From JALZOC01 sp035758845 (GTDB taxonomy: Bacteria; Acidobacteriota; Vicinamibacteria; Vicinamibacterales; 2-12-FULL-66-21), in assembly GCA_035758845.1 (NCBI GenBank), contig DASTVZ010000160.1, positions 15,463 to 79,462 of the forward strand: DNA of 64,000 bases. Reading direction: 5' to 3'. The translations under genes were made by a program, and so were the position numbers. Numbering within the stretch: position 1 is the stretch's first letter; each line of letters opens with the position of its first letter. This document shows positions 19,501-27,585 of the stretch, piece after piece. Under the pieces are notes generated by a model. The model saw nothing but the letters and a program-made list of their open reading frames with translations. It did no database searches and had not been told where the DNA came from.

Positions 19501-19605
19501 GATCTGATCCGACCGTGGCTCTTGCGCCGAAAGCGCTCGATCACCGCCGGGACAAAGGATCGCCGTCGTGACCGCAAGAGCAAGAATGGCGCTGGCCCGC
19601 CGCAT
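16552..19605 (-). CDS. Secreted VWA-related protein with poly-Gly linker and TPR tail
   Basis: A 1017-residue exported protein. It has a signal peptide (1-27), a beta segment GVEVVTIDVSVVDRQGQPQRGL typical of acidobacterial VWFA-related proteins (TIGR03436), and a VWA-like domain (about 110-470) interrupted by a Gly/Pro/Ala insert (residues 212-300). The MIDAS motif is degenerate (FIVDQNTLDLGS where DxSxS is expected). A beta-rich middle and a TPR-like tail (about 820-1017) follow. It is the last gene of the five-gene run, starting 2 bases after the previous stop. The family has no established function; surface or periplasmic scaffolding is plausible. Confidence 0.82.
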   Translation of the reverse strand: MRRASAILALAVTTAILCPGGDRALSAQEPRSDQIPSFRSGVEVVTIDVSVVDRQGQPQRGLTPADFAVSVAGQPRRVVTAEFFDRTAQVVAAPRVEGATISTNDGLGRGRMFAFIVDQNTLDLGSARRVANSATGFFTHLTFADRSALMLMPVGPNITFTWAHDRVRDGLQRVTGLGRPLVGWEYGSLADARDISNRNMIALRNVGDRECGGAAVASGGFGAAPGPGTAGPVASPAPPSSGGGGGGGGGGGGGGGESGGGGGGSAPAAPAPAGGGGGGGGGGGGGGGGGGRTSGGFGTGSCAREIQMQAESTWRSALMTSQASIAALRQFLGLLGQVQGDKTVILISGGWPLDERDQISMLSTVAADAAAVSARLFTIYVPTTTFSADRRMMTSTPLADSYLHSGPLETLAAMTGGASFRAEIGAEAAFERLAREMSGYYRLAIEKDPTDAGAKERRMKVQVKGAGLTVRARDIFDVHTYEDRDWAARMGLALEGPVVATEIPLRVTNYLATDFDDPNHLKLVITGEASRLQPGNVTLRVLVSDIDGKKIAGGEMPLSHGTEETLPFATNLGVPPGSYIVRVAVMDSAGRTGSVDHKTDVLDARFGSVSVRGPVFVRVPAGGASVPYLAVDKISQNEKLAIELDLEADVSRLQGTNVEFEIASTADGPALVRTPAALSRGSRDGAIVAQGVADMRMLPAGSYIVRARVKSADQEIGELRRGISVVGAPRALVTAPPPPPAFSSVAAPKATPATASMRLPVAGAPRFTMDQVLAPEILTPFLDRVAARPDASSAAVKQVLDRARASGLTGLDVPESVAKEGPIGPFLKGLTLLNDNKLDPAAAEFRKAMRGSADFAAAMIYLGACFAAGGKDKEAAGAWRTALIREGESPALHIMLADAQLRQGRSDLAIDDLVAAQKKWPEDLGLKRRFAVAALLSGQRAEGLKALDELIEKKADDEAALAIGVLVLYDAFESGQAVENVTQDRERMLRLAETYKERGGSSQALVDTWVAAATKKQ
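18730..18882 (-). repeat. GGN trinucleotide tract encoding poly-glycine
   Basis: Within the VWA/TPR gene, runs of GGN codons encode glycine tracts at residues 242-257, 260-265 and 275-292, separated by short Ser, Glu, Pro and Ala pieces. The tract interrupts the VWA-like domain after Cys211. Mixed third bases show that it is not a pure microsatellite, but unequal exchange or slippage could still change its length in frame. Confidence 0.9.
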
Positions 19606-19607
19606 GA

Positions 19608-20795
19608 TTACCTCCCGGTCCGCTTGGTTCCGAGCACGCGATATCCATCACGTGCCCTGACGTCGTACTTTCCGTTCTTGACCTTTACCGAGATTTTCCG
19701 CCAGCTGTCGTCCTGTTTTTGATTGGTCGGCGAATACGACAGGACATACTGATTGGCGAGCTCCTCGACGATCTCGTCGAAGACGCGATTCAGGTCCTCT
19801 GCCCGCTGCGGAAAGAATGCGCGGCCACCGGTGTCGCGCGCGTACTGTTCGAGCTTCATTTTCAGGCCCGGGACGGTGGCGCCGCCGCCGAATCCGACGG
19901 TGTAAAGCATTGCGTCGCTGGCCTGGACACGCGCCGTCGCCGTCTCGCGCGACGTGATGCTGTTGCGATCGTCGCCATCGGAAAAGATGACGATCCCCTT
20001 GCGGCCCCAATCACGGCTGACGAGATCGATCGCGCTGACTGTCGCATCATAGAGTGCAGTGCCTCCCCAGGGCGCGAGCAGATCGACCGCTTCCTCGCGT
20101 GCCTTCGGATCCTTTTCTTTCTCGGTGGCGAGAAACATCGTGTCGTTGAACCCGATCACCGTCGCCGCGTCGCCCGGGCGTAACTTCGACAACAACTGCT
20201 TGACCGCGGCCTTCACGTCCTCGAGCGCGTGTTCCATGCTCCCGCTCACATCGATTGCGAGCACGAGATCCAGCGGCGCATCTTCACTTCCAAGACTGCC
20301 GATCGTCTGCTTGACGCCATCCTCGACGATCTCGAAATCCTGCTGCTTCAATCCCTTCACGAACTGCCCGCCGTGCGTGACGAGGACGGGAACGAGCACG
20401 GCGTCCGCGCGGACGTGCTCGCTGTAGCCAAGGTCCTTGGTGAACACGGTGTCCACAAGTTTCGTTCCGTCGGTCAGCGTTGCCACGACGCGCACGTGGT
20501 GGGCGCGGATCGCTTCTCCCGAATCGTAGGAACACACGAGCGGACGCCTCTCGAGTGTGCATGCAACACGGCCATCAACGCTGATGGTCATCGTCCGCAG
20601 AGCGGACACTGCGGAGTCGGGCTCGATCTTGACCTCGATCCGGGTCAGGCCACTCATCGCTGTATCCGGCGTCGGCGCGGTGATCCGCAGCGCCGCCGCC
20701 TGGCCACCGCTCGTCGCGATGCTCAATGCCCACATGCTGGCCGTCACTGCGACGATCCGCCTTCGCGCACGCGCTTCGGCGCGACAGGCTCTCAT
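19608..20795 (-). CDS. Secreted VWA-domain protein
   Basis: A 395-residue exported protein. After a signal segment (about 12-35) comes a beta-sandwich region (40-130), then QDFEIVEDGVKQTIGSL, the lead-in seen in TIGR03436 proteins. The VWA domain has an intact MIDAS: DVSGS at 182-186, GGTALYD for the Thr and FSDGDD for the Asp. The C-terminus reads NQYVLSYSPTNQ and RDGYRV, also family-typical. Its ATG overlaps the upstream stop (ATGA), so translation is probably coupled. Unlike its downstream partner, it should bind a metal ion and an acidic ligand. Function is unknown. Confidence 0.85.
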   Translation of the reverse strand: MRACRAEARARRRIVAVTASMWALSIATSGGQAAALRITAPTPDTAMSGLTRIEVKIEPDSAVSALRTMTISVDGRVACTLERRPLVCSYDSGEAIRAHHVRVVATLTDGTKLVDTVFTKDLGYSEHVRADAVLVPVLVTHGGQFVKGLKQQDFEIVEDGVKQTIGSLGSEDAPLDLVLAIDVSGSMEHALEDVKAAVKQLLSKLRPGDAATVIGFNDTMFLATEKEKDPKAREEAVDLLAPWGGTALYDATVSAIDLVSRDWGRKGIVIFSDGDDRNSITSRETATARVQASDAMLYTVGFGGGATVPGLKMKLEQYARDTGGRAFFPQRAEDLNRVFDEIVEELANQYVLSYSPTNQKQDDSWRKISVKVKNGKYDVRARDGYRVLGTKRTGR

Positions 20796-23734
20796 CGTCT
20801 CTCACCTGCGACATTGCTGGTCGAATCACTCTGCGATGAACCCTTGTCCGCCGGTGCCTGACCGACCGGCACGAGCGGTCCATCTGTCGTGAGCAAAGCC
20901 ACATACTGCTCGACGCGGTCGGATTGGAGCGCCTGGACGAATTCGACCAGACCGCGACGATCGTCTTGATCGCGACTGGTGCTCGAGTTCACGAAGTCGA
21001 GCGTGGCGGCCATGAGAACCGGCGCAAGCAGCGCCGCGGGCATGTGGAGATCGCTCAGGAGTTCCGCGATGCGGAAGTTCAGGTCAGGGAATGCGCTGGC
21101 GATCATTCCGGTATTCCAGCGGCCGGCATATATTTCCCATGAGCGCGCCCGCACGATCCGAAGGCACAGGCATCCGGTACGCGGACCGGCAGGTGCGCCC
21201 CACGCGTCAAGATTCGTCACGCGCGCGTCACCGGCGCCGAGCCAGAAGAGTTCGATCGGCGACAGAAACACGCCGACTCGTGACGGATCGTGGGTCAACG
21301 TCCATGCCAGAAGCGTCCGTCGCTGCGGACTCAAGACGATGGCGTCAGCGATCGCGCGGACGTCCTCTGTCGAACGCGTCGCATTCAGACGTGCGCGCCC
21401 GGCGCGGATCGCCGTTACGATCGTAGCGGCATCGGCGTCTGACAGTGACTTCGGCTCGATGAGTGCCAGCGTATCGTAGAACACACGGCGATCGATCTCT
21501 CCCACCATCGGGCGTCGAGGCGGGAATCGCATCGAAAGGCGGATCAGCGAAAAACGCGCGAGCGTGGCGTCCAGGCCGAGTAGCGAACCGGACACTCGCC
21601 AGCGTTGCCCGGCGTCGGTGCTCTCGTTGGGGACTTGCCAGATGCCCGCGCGGCTGCCGCTCGCGTGACGAAGACCGAAATCGTGGCGCGCCGCCGCGTC
21701 GGCCGCTGAGATGGAAATGCCATCACGCGGCCCCAGCGCTGCGGCATACGTCCATTCGATCAGACCCCGCGCGAGCAGCTCGTCCGCGATCAGACGTAAC
21801 GTCGGCACGAGCCGCGATGCGGCGTTCAGATCGCCGGACCGCGCGGCGCGCTGAAGTGCGTTCGCCGTATCGCGATGTGACGCGAACATCTCGGCGACGG
21901 ACTCCTCGTTTTCTTGGGCCCCATCCGGACGCGCGATGCGCGAGAACGCCTGGGCTTGTTGCTGCAACGTCTCGCGCGTCGGGCGAGTGCCCAGGGCCTC
22001 GGCAATCGACAGCACCGTTCGCGCTGAGGACAGGTAGGGACGTGCTGATTCACCTTGCGATCGCGTCAGCCGGATGGCCTCGGCGCGGGCGAAATCGATG
22101 CGGTATCGAGTGCCCTCCCAGTCGAGCATGCGCGGCTGGCTTGGCTGCGGTCCCGAGAGGACGCGCAAGGCATCTTCTTCGATTGGCCCGGCGACGCTGT
22201 CGTAAACGTCGTCGACAGAGCCGTCCGCGGCCGGACCGCTCGGCCGCGTCTTTCGGGTCGATTGTGGATTGGGATCGAGCCAGTTGCCAAGCCATGCCAC
22301 GACACGGCCTTCGTAGTCGCCGCGGTCGTTTAGAGGAATTGCCGAGAGTGTCGAGACGAGCCTGGTGGCGGTCTCGGTGGTGAGGCTGCCTCGCGTCGCG
22401 GCGCGCGCGATCATCGCCAGCGCGCCTTGATATTGGGCGAGCGATCGATAGGCGCGCGATTCGTCTTCGATCGCTGTCACCTCGGCGGCGCGCCGGGCCG
22501 CTGCCGCAAACACGGCGATATCGGACACACCAGCGCGTTCCAGCGTCGCGGTCAGCACCGGATATGCACCCGCGGCACGAATCGCGTCGACCGCATCACG
22601 CGCCATTTCCTTGGTCACGCCAGTCGCGTGGCGAGAGGCGAAGAGCACCGTCAGGAAGCGCCGTCGCTGCTCGATTGCATCTGCCTTGAACACCTGCTCG
22701 CAGAGCCAGGGGAAATCAGGCGGTTGATCCCATGTAATCGTTCCAGGCCCTTCCTGGCGCGTGCCCTTAGCGGTGTTCTGACGCACTTCGGCGAAGACAG
22801 CCGTCCAGAGCCCACGCGTCCCGGGGAGAGTGATTGAGCCGTCGCCATTAGGATCGAGTTCGAAGATGAGCAGCGCCGGGTCGAAAGACGGACGAACGAA
22901 CACGCGTTGCTCGAGCGCGCGCCCGACCCACAACCGTTCGAACACCGAGTAGAGCCGTCGGCTGGCATCGACGCGGCGATCCACCTCATTCAGGTCGAGC
23001 GACAACGCAAATCGAAGCTGCGCCGTGTTCAGTTGAGCCATGGCGCCAAAGAAGAATGCGAGCCGCCCTTCGTCGGACGAAATCAGGGAGCGCACGAATT
23101 CACCCGCTTCTGCGGGACGGTGCCCGACGAGCGCCTGCCACACGGGTTCGGCGGCGGGACCGCCTGGAACCTGGACACCGGCCCGTGCGACTCGCAGGCC
23201 GGCGGCGACCGTAAAAAACGCCGCCGCGCGACGGCCGACGATCTCCGAGATCAGTCCAGGCTGTTCCGCGATCCACGCGCGCGTCTCATCGTCGAGCGCG
23301 AGGAGCCCACTGTAAAGAAGCGCGGCGTTGCGCGATTGGGCGATCGATGCGACCAGCGTGTCAGGGGTGACGCCTGCTTGTTTCTTGAAGACGACGTCAA
23401 TCCAGAACTTCGTGGCGAGCGGCAGGGGAATGGTGTCGGCTGGTCCGCGGCCCGACTTCAACTGCGCCACAAAGGCCTGCAGTACCGGTTCGCGCGCGTC
23501 AGCTTTCACGCCAAAGGGCGTGTCGTACAAGCGGCGAATGAATTCGGTGAAAAACTGGGCGCGATCCGGATTGGCGCGGTCGCCGACAGCGGCAACCGCG
23601 GCACGAAGCCCGCCAGGAAGCGGGACTTCGGATACGGTACCCACGTTGGTGGGAACCTGCCCGTTGGCGGGGACGACGAGCACGAACACGCCATAAAAGG
23701 CGGCGTGGAAAAGCGCCAAAAGTGCAATACGCAC
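20792..23734 (-). CDS. Exported protein of unknown function, 980 residues
   Basis: I do not recognise this protein. It begins with a hydrophobic signal (MRIALLALFHAAFYGVFVLV) and continues as a mainly helical, Ala/Arg-rich chain with no Cys-based metal sites and no recognisable catalytic motif. One segment, ELDPNGDGSITLPG near residue 290, resembles an EF-hand-like calcium loop. The C-terminal third contains WTLTHDPSRVGVFLSPIELFWLG and then an acidic/Ser tail. It is the third gene of the kinase/barrel/VWA run and overlaps the next gene by 4 bases. Its length and tight coupling to a VWA protein suggest a structural partner. Confidence 0.75.
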   Translation of the reverse strand: MRIALLALFHAAFYGVFVLVVPANGQVPTNVGTVSEVPLPGGLRAAVAAVGDRANPDRAQFFTEFIRRLYDTPFGVKADAREPVLQAFVAQLKSGRGPADTIPLPLATKFWIDVVFKKQAGVTPDTLVASIAQSRNAALLYSGLLALDDETRAWIAEQPGLISEIVGRRAAAFFTVAAGLRVARAGVQVPGGPAAEPVWQALVGHRPAEAGEFVRSLISSDEGRLAFFFGAMAQLNTAQLRFALSLDLNEVDRRVDASRRLYSVFERLWVGRALEQRVFVRPSFDPALLIFELDPNGDGSITLPGTRGLWTAVFAEVRQNTAKGTRQEGPGTITWDQPPDFPWLCEQVFKADAIEQRRRFLTVLFASRHATGVTKEMARDAVDAIRAAGAYPVLTATLERAGVSDIAVFAAAARRAAEVTAIEDESRAYRSLAQYQGALAMIARAATRGSLTTETATRLVSTLSAIPLNDRGDYEGRVVAWLGNWLDPNPQSTRKTRPSGPAADGSVDDVYDSVAGPIEEDALRVLSGPQPSQPRMLDWEGTRYRIDFARAEAIRLTRSQGESARPYLSSARTVLSIAEALGTRPTRETLQQQAQAFSRIARPDGAQENEESVAEMFASHRDTANALQRAARSGDLNAASRLVPTLRLIADELLARGLIEWTYAAALGPRDGISISAADAAARHDFGLRHASGSRAGIWQVPNESTDAGQRWRVSGSLLGLDATLARFSLIRLSMRFPPRRPMVGEIDRRVFYDTLALIEPKSLSDADAATIVTAIRAGRARLNATRSTEDVRAIADAIVLSPQRRTLLAWTLTHDPSRVGVFLSPIELFWLGAGDARVTNLDAWGAPAGPRTGCLCLRIVRARSWEIYAGRWNTGMIASAFPDLNFRIAELLSDLHMPAALLAPVLMAATLDFVNSSTSRDQDDRRGLVEFVQALQSDRVEQYVALLTTDGPLVPVGQAPADKGSSQSDSTSNVAGERR

Positions 23735-23812
23735 GTGCCGCTCCGTAGGGCGCTATTCTGCTCCCGAAGGCAGAAAAAGCGAAGTGCAATTAGAGACTCA
23801 TCCGCAAATCCC

Positions 23813-25138
23813 TTAGAAAGACCATTCAATTCCAATCAAGGGCGCCACTCGGTCGGCCAGGCCGCGGTCGCCGACGTTGAAACGCATGTTGAAATTGACG
23901 AGCAGACGCGAGGCGACGTTCGTTTTGAACCCCAGGGCCGCGTCCGTGACCCAGTAGGAATTCGTGCTGAATCGGATATCCGGCAGACTCGCACTGCCGG
24001 CCGCCCCGGTCGCATTGAGGGTGTAGACGCTGAGTTGCGGCGAGTTCAGCACACGCTGTCCCAGGAAGTCGAAGACCATGCTGAATCGCGGGTTGATTGC
24101 CAGGTCGGTCCCGGCAGCGTATTGGAACTGGTCGGGCAGATTCGCCTTGATTCCCGCGCGGACGTCGCCGGCCAGCACGCTCTCGCCGTTCCACTGATAC
24201 GCGATGTTGGCATGAGGCGCGAACGGGCCGAATGCGCCTGAAACTGCGGCGAACGGCCGCAGCCCCATGGCGCCCGCGCCCAGAAGGTTCTGCTCGTCCC
24301 CTGTCGGCAAACGTGCATCGACTCCCGCTGCCAGGGCGCGGCTCCCTTCGCGAATCAGCATCGTCTTCATTCGCACGACGAGATCCCCGATGCCGCTGGC
24401 GGAGCCTTCCGTGAAGTACTGGTGTGTCGACCCAAAGCTGCCGAGTGCCGCCGGATCGAGAAAGTAATGGACGCCGAGGTTTGATCCGGAACCCAGCCGC
24501 AGGATTCTCGCGTTCGACAGCAACGACAGATGGGTCCTGACGATCGGAACCGCGAGCGACAAATCGATGCGGCTCGTGACCCCGTACGTCAATGCTCCGG
24601 CGAACTGGCTCACGTCGGCTTCGACGGTATTCGCCGTCGACACAACGTCGGCGCGCCCGCCGCCCAGTTCGAACGCGTCGTGCCTGAAGACCGCCGGGAT
24701 GTTGGCGAGCGAAACGCCGTCGAGATGATCGAATGAAAAGAACTGATTCGAGAACCCGAACGCAAGACGACCTTGACCAATCGTCTCGGCGCGATCGGAC
24801 AGGATCGGACCGAAGCTGCGAGTCGATCGGACGAACGTGCCAGTGGCAGCGTCGAACTGGTAGGTGAAGCCGGACGCCGGGGATGGCAACGGGATGGCCG
24901 TGAGTTGACCGGTCAGCGCGATGTTGACGAGGCGGAAGTCGGATTGGAAGGCACTATTGAAATGCGCCGCGTGCGTCGTGCCGTCGAGCGAGACGTCATC
25001 GCTGCTGAGCACGAGCCCGTTCGGCCCGTAGATGTCTTCGAACAACGTTGCCAACGACGCCGGTTTCGTTTGCGCATTCGCTTGCACGACAGAGGCGCAC
25101 CAGGCCACCGCCACAATCACCGCCACTCTTCGCATCAT
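23813..25138 (-). CDS. Putative outer-membrane beta-barrel protein
   Basis: A 441-residue exported protein with a signal peptide (1-22, VQANAQ) and alternating hydrophobic and polar strands ending in the aromatic GIEWSF, the usual C-terminal mark of an outer-membrane barrel. Pieces such as GDLVVRMKTML and ADVRLPTGDEQNLLGAGAMG-like wording (residues 270-300) resemble transporter-type barrels related to phenol-pathway MetA proteins. It starts 31 bases after the Ser/Thr kinase gene and precedes the 980-residue protein by 78 bases. The role could be channel, sensor or anchor for the exported proteins downstream. Confidence 0.7.
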   Translation of the reverse strand: MMRRVAVIVAVAWCASVVQANAQTKPASLATLFEDIYGPNGLVLSSDDVSLDGTTHAAHFNSAFQSDFRLVNIALTGQLTAIPLPSPASGFTYQFDAATGTFVRSTRSFGPILSDRAETIGQGRLAFGFSNQFFSFDHLDGVSLANIPAVFRHDAFELGGGRADVVSTANTVEADVSQFAGALTYGVTSRIDLSLAVPIVRTHLSLLSNARILRLGSGSNLGVHYFLDPAALGSFGSTHQYFTEGSASGIGDLVVRMKTMLIREGSRALAAGVDARLPTGDEQNLLGAGAMGLRPFAAVSGAFGPFAPHANIAYQWNGESVLAGDVRAGIKANLPDQFQYAAGTDLAINPRFSMVFDFLGQRVLNSPQLSVYTLNATGAAGSASLPDIRFSTNSYWVTDAALGFKTNVASRLLVNFNMRFNVGDRGLADRVAPLIGIEWSF

Positions 25139-25169
25139 CAGTCCTTTCGAAAATCTCCCGGTCCGTGTG

Positions 25170-27401
25170 TCAACGGCTTACGACGAATTGGATTCCTTCG
25201 ATGGTCCACGCACTGCCGCTGCGGCGCAGCGACATCGTCGCGTCCGACTGCGATCGGTGGGGCTGCCCGTCGATAACGACTTCGTATCGGCGCACGAAGG
25301 TCACCGTGGCGGTGTCGTTGGCCGCGGAGATTCGCGGATCGAGAATGCCAACGCTGATGCTCGTGGCATGGCGAAACTCATCGCGCAACCGTTGTTCTGA
25401 TGCTCCAGTCAATCCCGGCCATATGCGCTTCAAGGCGTCGATGCTCCGCGATTCGATGGCTGCCTTGTACTTTGCGAGCACATCGGAGATCGCGGCGTCA
25501 CGCGCGGCAGCGAGTTCCGCCGCGCTCGGCTGCGCCGCGACTGGCGGAGGCGCGACAGTCGTTGTTGGAGGCACGGTTGTCGTCGGTGCGGACGTCGTTG
25601 GCGGCGCCGGTGTCGGAGGCGCTGCCGGCTCTGGCCCTGCTTGTGTTGGGCCGGAAGGCGTCGATGCCGGTGGAGGCGGGAGTTGCGCTGTCCGAGCGAT
25701 GTCGGTTGGCTTCTCGGGAGTAGTCTGCGCGCGTGCCGCGGCATCGCGCCTCGTGATCTCGTTTTGGGCCGCGACCTCTGCGCTGCGGTAAAGACCGCTG
25801 GCTTGATAGAACTTGATCGTGGCGTCACCGAGACGGCCGGCGTCGTAGAGGCGCTGCGCTTCGCGTTCGGCATTTGCCGCGGCCGTGTACGAAGGTCCGG
25901 CAATACGCTGTGCCCCTGCCGAACGTGCCGCCGATCGTGCACGCGCGACCTGCGTTCTCGCTTCATCAGCGCCGTGCCCGCGCGAGCGCGCGGCCCCGTC
26001 CTCCATGATCTGTCTCGCGTCCTTGTTCCCGGGCGCGACGCCAAGGACTTCGCCGGCAGCGCGCGAGGCATCCTCGAACTGGCCACCCGCATAGAGGGTG
26101 CGTGCCTTGCGGAGGCCTTCGTCAACCGCTGTTGCCGCCGCGCGCGAGCGGTCCCGCAGCTGACGTGCGGCCGCATTTCCGGGATCACGGGTCAGTATCG
26201 TGTCGCAGATCCGCTCCGCCGTCGCGAAGTCTTCCGCCTCGAACGCGGTGATCGCGCTCTTCATCAGCTCTGTAATCGGCGTCGCCGGAGGGGTCGGGGC
26301 CGCGACCGGTGAACTGGGTGGACTCGAGGCATTCCGTGACGAGTTCCACATCGCGATCGCGGCAATCGCCAGTGCGAGCACAGCGATCGCAGGCAGCAAG
26401 TAAGAACGAACGCCGGCCGGCGCCGGCGGGTTCGTCGCAGGCGGCCCGGATACCGGCGTCGGCGCTCCGGTTACCGGCAGCGGCGTCGCAACCGGCGGCA
26501 ACGGGATCGGCGGCGTCACCTGGAACGGTTTGTCAGACGGCGTGCGCAGTTCCGTCGGCGCGAGACGTGCTCCGGCGGGCGAATCCATGCCTGCCAGCTG
26601 CTGACGAAACAACGACAGCTCCAGCAGCATCTCGCTCATGTGCTGATAGCGTTCGTCGCGCGCTTTCGACAGGGCGCGTTCGACGATTCGCACTACCTCG
26701 GAGGGAATCGCCGGATCGATGTGCTGCAGCGGCTCGGGGAACTCCTGCAGAATCTTGTAGAGCGTCGCGGCAAACGAGTCCGCATCGAAGGCGCGGCGCC
26801 CGCTGAGGAGCTCGTAGAGGACCACGGCGGTCGAAAAGACGTCGGCCCGATGATCGATCTTGTCGCCACGAATCTGCTCGGGCGCCATGTAGTTGATGGT
26901 GCCCATCATCATGTTGCTGCGAGTGAGCTCGGACGTGACGAGCCGCGCCAACCCGAAGTCCAGGATCTTCACCATGCCGGAATCGGTGATGAAGATGTTG
27001 GCCGGCTTGATGTCCCGGTGGACGACACCGTGGACGTGAGCAAAATCGAGCCCTTCACAGATCTCGATGGCAATGTCGATCCGCCGGCGCAGGCTCATTC
27101 GCTGCGGCGATTGCATGCGCGCAAGCAAATCCTGACCCTGGAGATACTCCATCGCGAGGTACGGCTGCCCCTCGTGCTCTCCAAGGTCGTGGATCGTAAT
27201 GATGTTCTTGTGGGAGAGCTGACCGGCCGCTCGCGCCTCGCGAAAGAATCGTTCCCGCAACTCCTCGTTCTGGTCGATCGAGGTCGCGATCACCTTGACC
27301 GCGACGATGCGCTGGAGCAGCGTGTCGCGCGCGCGATACACCGCTCCCATGCCACCCTGGCCCAGTTTTTCGATAAGTTCGTAACGACCGATCGTTTGCA
27401 T
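25170..27401 (-). CDS. Membrane Ser/Thr protein kinase with periplasmic tail
   Basis: A 743-residue PknB-type kinase. The catalytic domain (about 7-270) is complete: GQGGMG loop, VAVKVI Lys36, HRDIKPAN with Asp130, DFG at 148-150 and APEQ. A Pro-rich stretch leads to one membrane helix (334-352). The outside part has TPR-like or coiled helical repeats (about 380-540), a Pro/Thr linker (about 575-625) and a C-terminal NTF2-like module (about 640-743; DALKRIWPGLT, WTIEGIQFVV). It is the first gene of the five-gene minus-strand run, so it could signal the state of the exported barrel/VWA proteins. That link is inferred. Confidence 0.88.
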   Translation of the reverse strand: MQTIGRYELIEKLGQGGMGAVYRARDTLLQRIVAVKVIATSIDQNEELRERFFREARAAGQLSHKNIITIHDLGEHEGQPYLAMEYLQGQDLLARMQSPQRMSLRRRIDIAIEICEGLDFAHVHGVVHRDIKPANIFITDSGMVKILDFGLARLVTSELTRSNMMMGTINYMAPEQIRGDKIDHRADVFSTAVVLYELLSGRRAFDADSFAATLYKILQEFPEPLQHIDPAIPSEVVRIVERALSKARDERYQHMSEMLLELSLFRQQLAGMDSPAGARLAPTELRTPSDKPFQVTPPIPLPPVATPLPVTGAPTPVSGPPATNPPAPAGVRSYLLPAIAVLALAIAAIAMWNSSRNASSPPSSPVAAPTPPATPITELMKSAITAFEAEDFATAERICDTILTRDPGNAAARQLRDRSRAAATAVDEGLRKARTLYAGGQFEDASRAAGEVLGVAPGNKDARQIMEDGAARSRGHGADEARTQVARARSAARSAGAQRIAGPSYTAAANAEREAQRLYDAGRLGDATIKFYQASGLYRSAEVAAQNEITRRDAAARAQTTPEKPTDIARTAQLPPPPASTPSGPTQAGPEPAAPPTPAPPTTSAPTTTVPPTTTVAPPPVAAQPSAAELAAARDAAISDVLAKYKAAIESRSIDALKRIWPGLTGASEQRLRDEFRHATSISVGILDPRISAANDTATVTFVRRYEVVIDGQPHRSQSDATMSLRRSGSAWTIEGIQFVVSR

Positions 27402-27561
27402 GCAGGGAGCGCCACGGGAGAGCCCTGGCGAGAGGTAACCGGATGATAACAGCCGACTCCAGTGCCCACAAGTGCCATCGGCGCCGAGGGATAGGGACGG
27501 GAGTACTGTGGCTTTGATGCTTCTGGCTGCCGGCGGTTGGGTTCTGGTTCGTACCGGGAGC

Positions 27562-27585
27562 CGTTGTCCGGGATCCGGATCCGAC
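27562..27585. repeat. GGATCC-word block at a gene end
   Basis: The block contains CCGGGATCCGGATCCG and directly abuts the stop codon of the lipid-kinase-like gene. It is self-complementary and resembles the blocks at 50-72 and 28741-28765. No T-run follows on the minus strand, so a terminator role is uncertain. Confidence 0.65.

Noticed and set aside
22907..24241. 444-codon plus-strand open frame spanning two minus-strand genes
   Set aside because: It crosses the boundary of the 980-residue gene and the barrel gene, both of which have signal peptides; this frame has no recognisable features.
27562..27585. Insertion-sequence end or attachment site
   Set aside because: No transposase or integrase is nearby, no target duplication is visible, and the same word occurs in several unrelated gaps.
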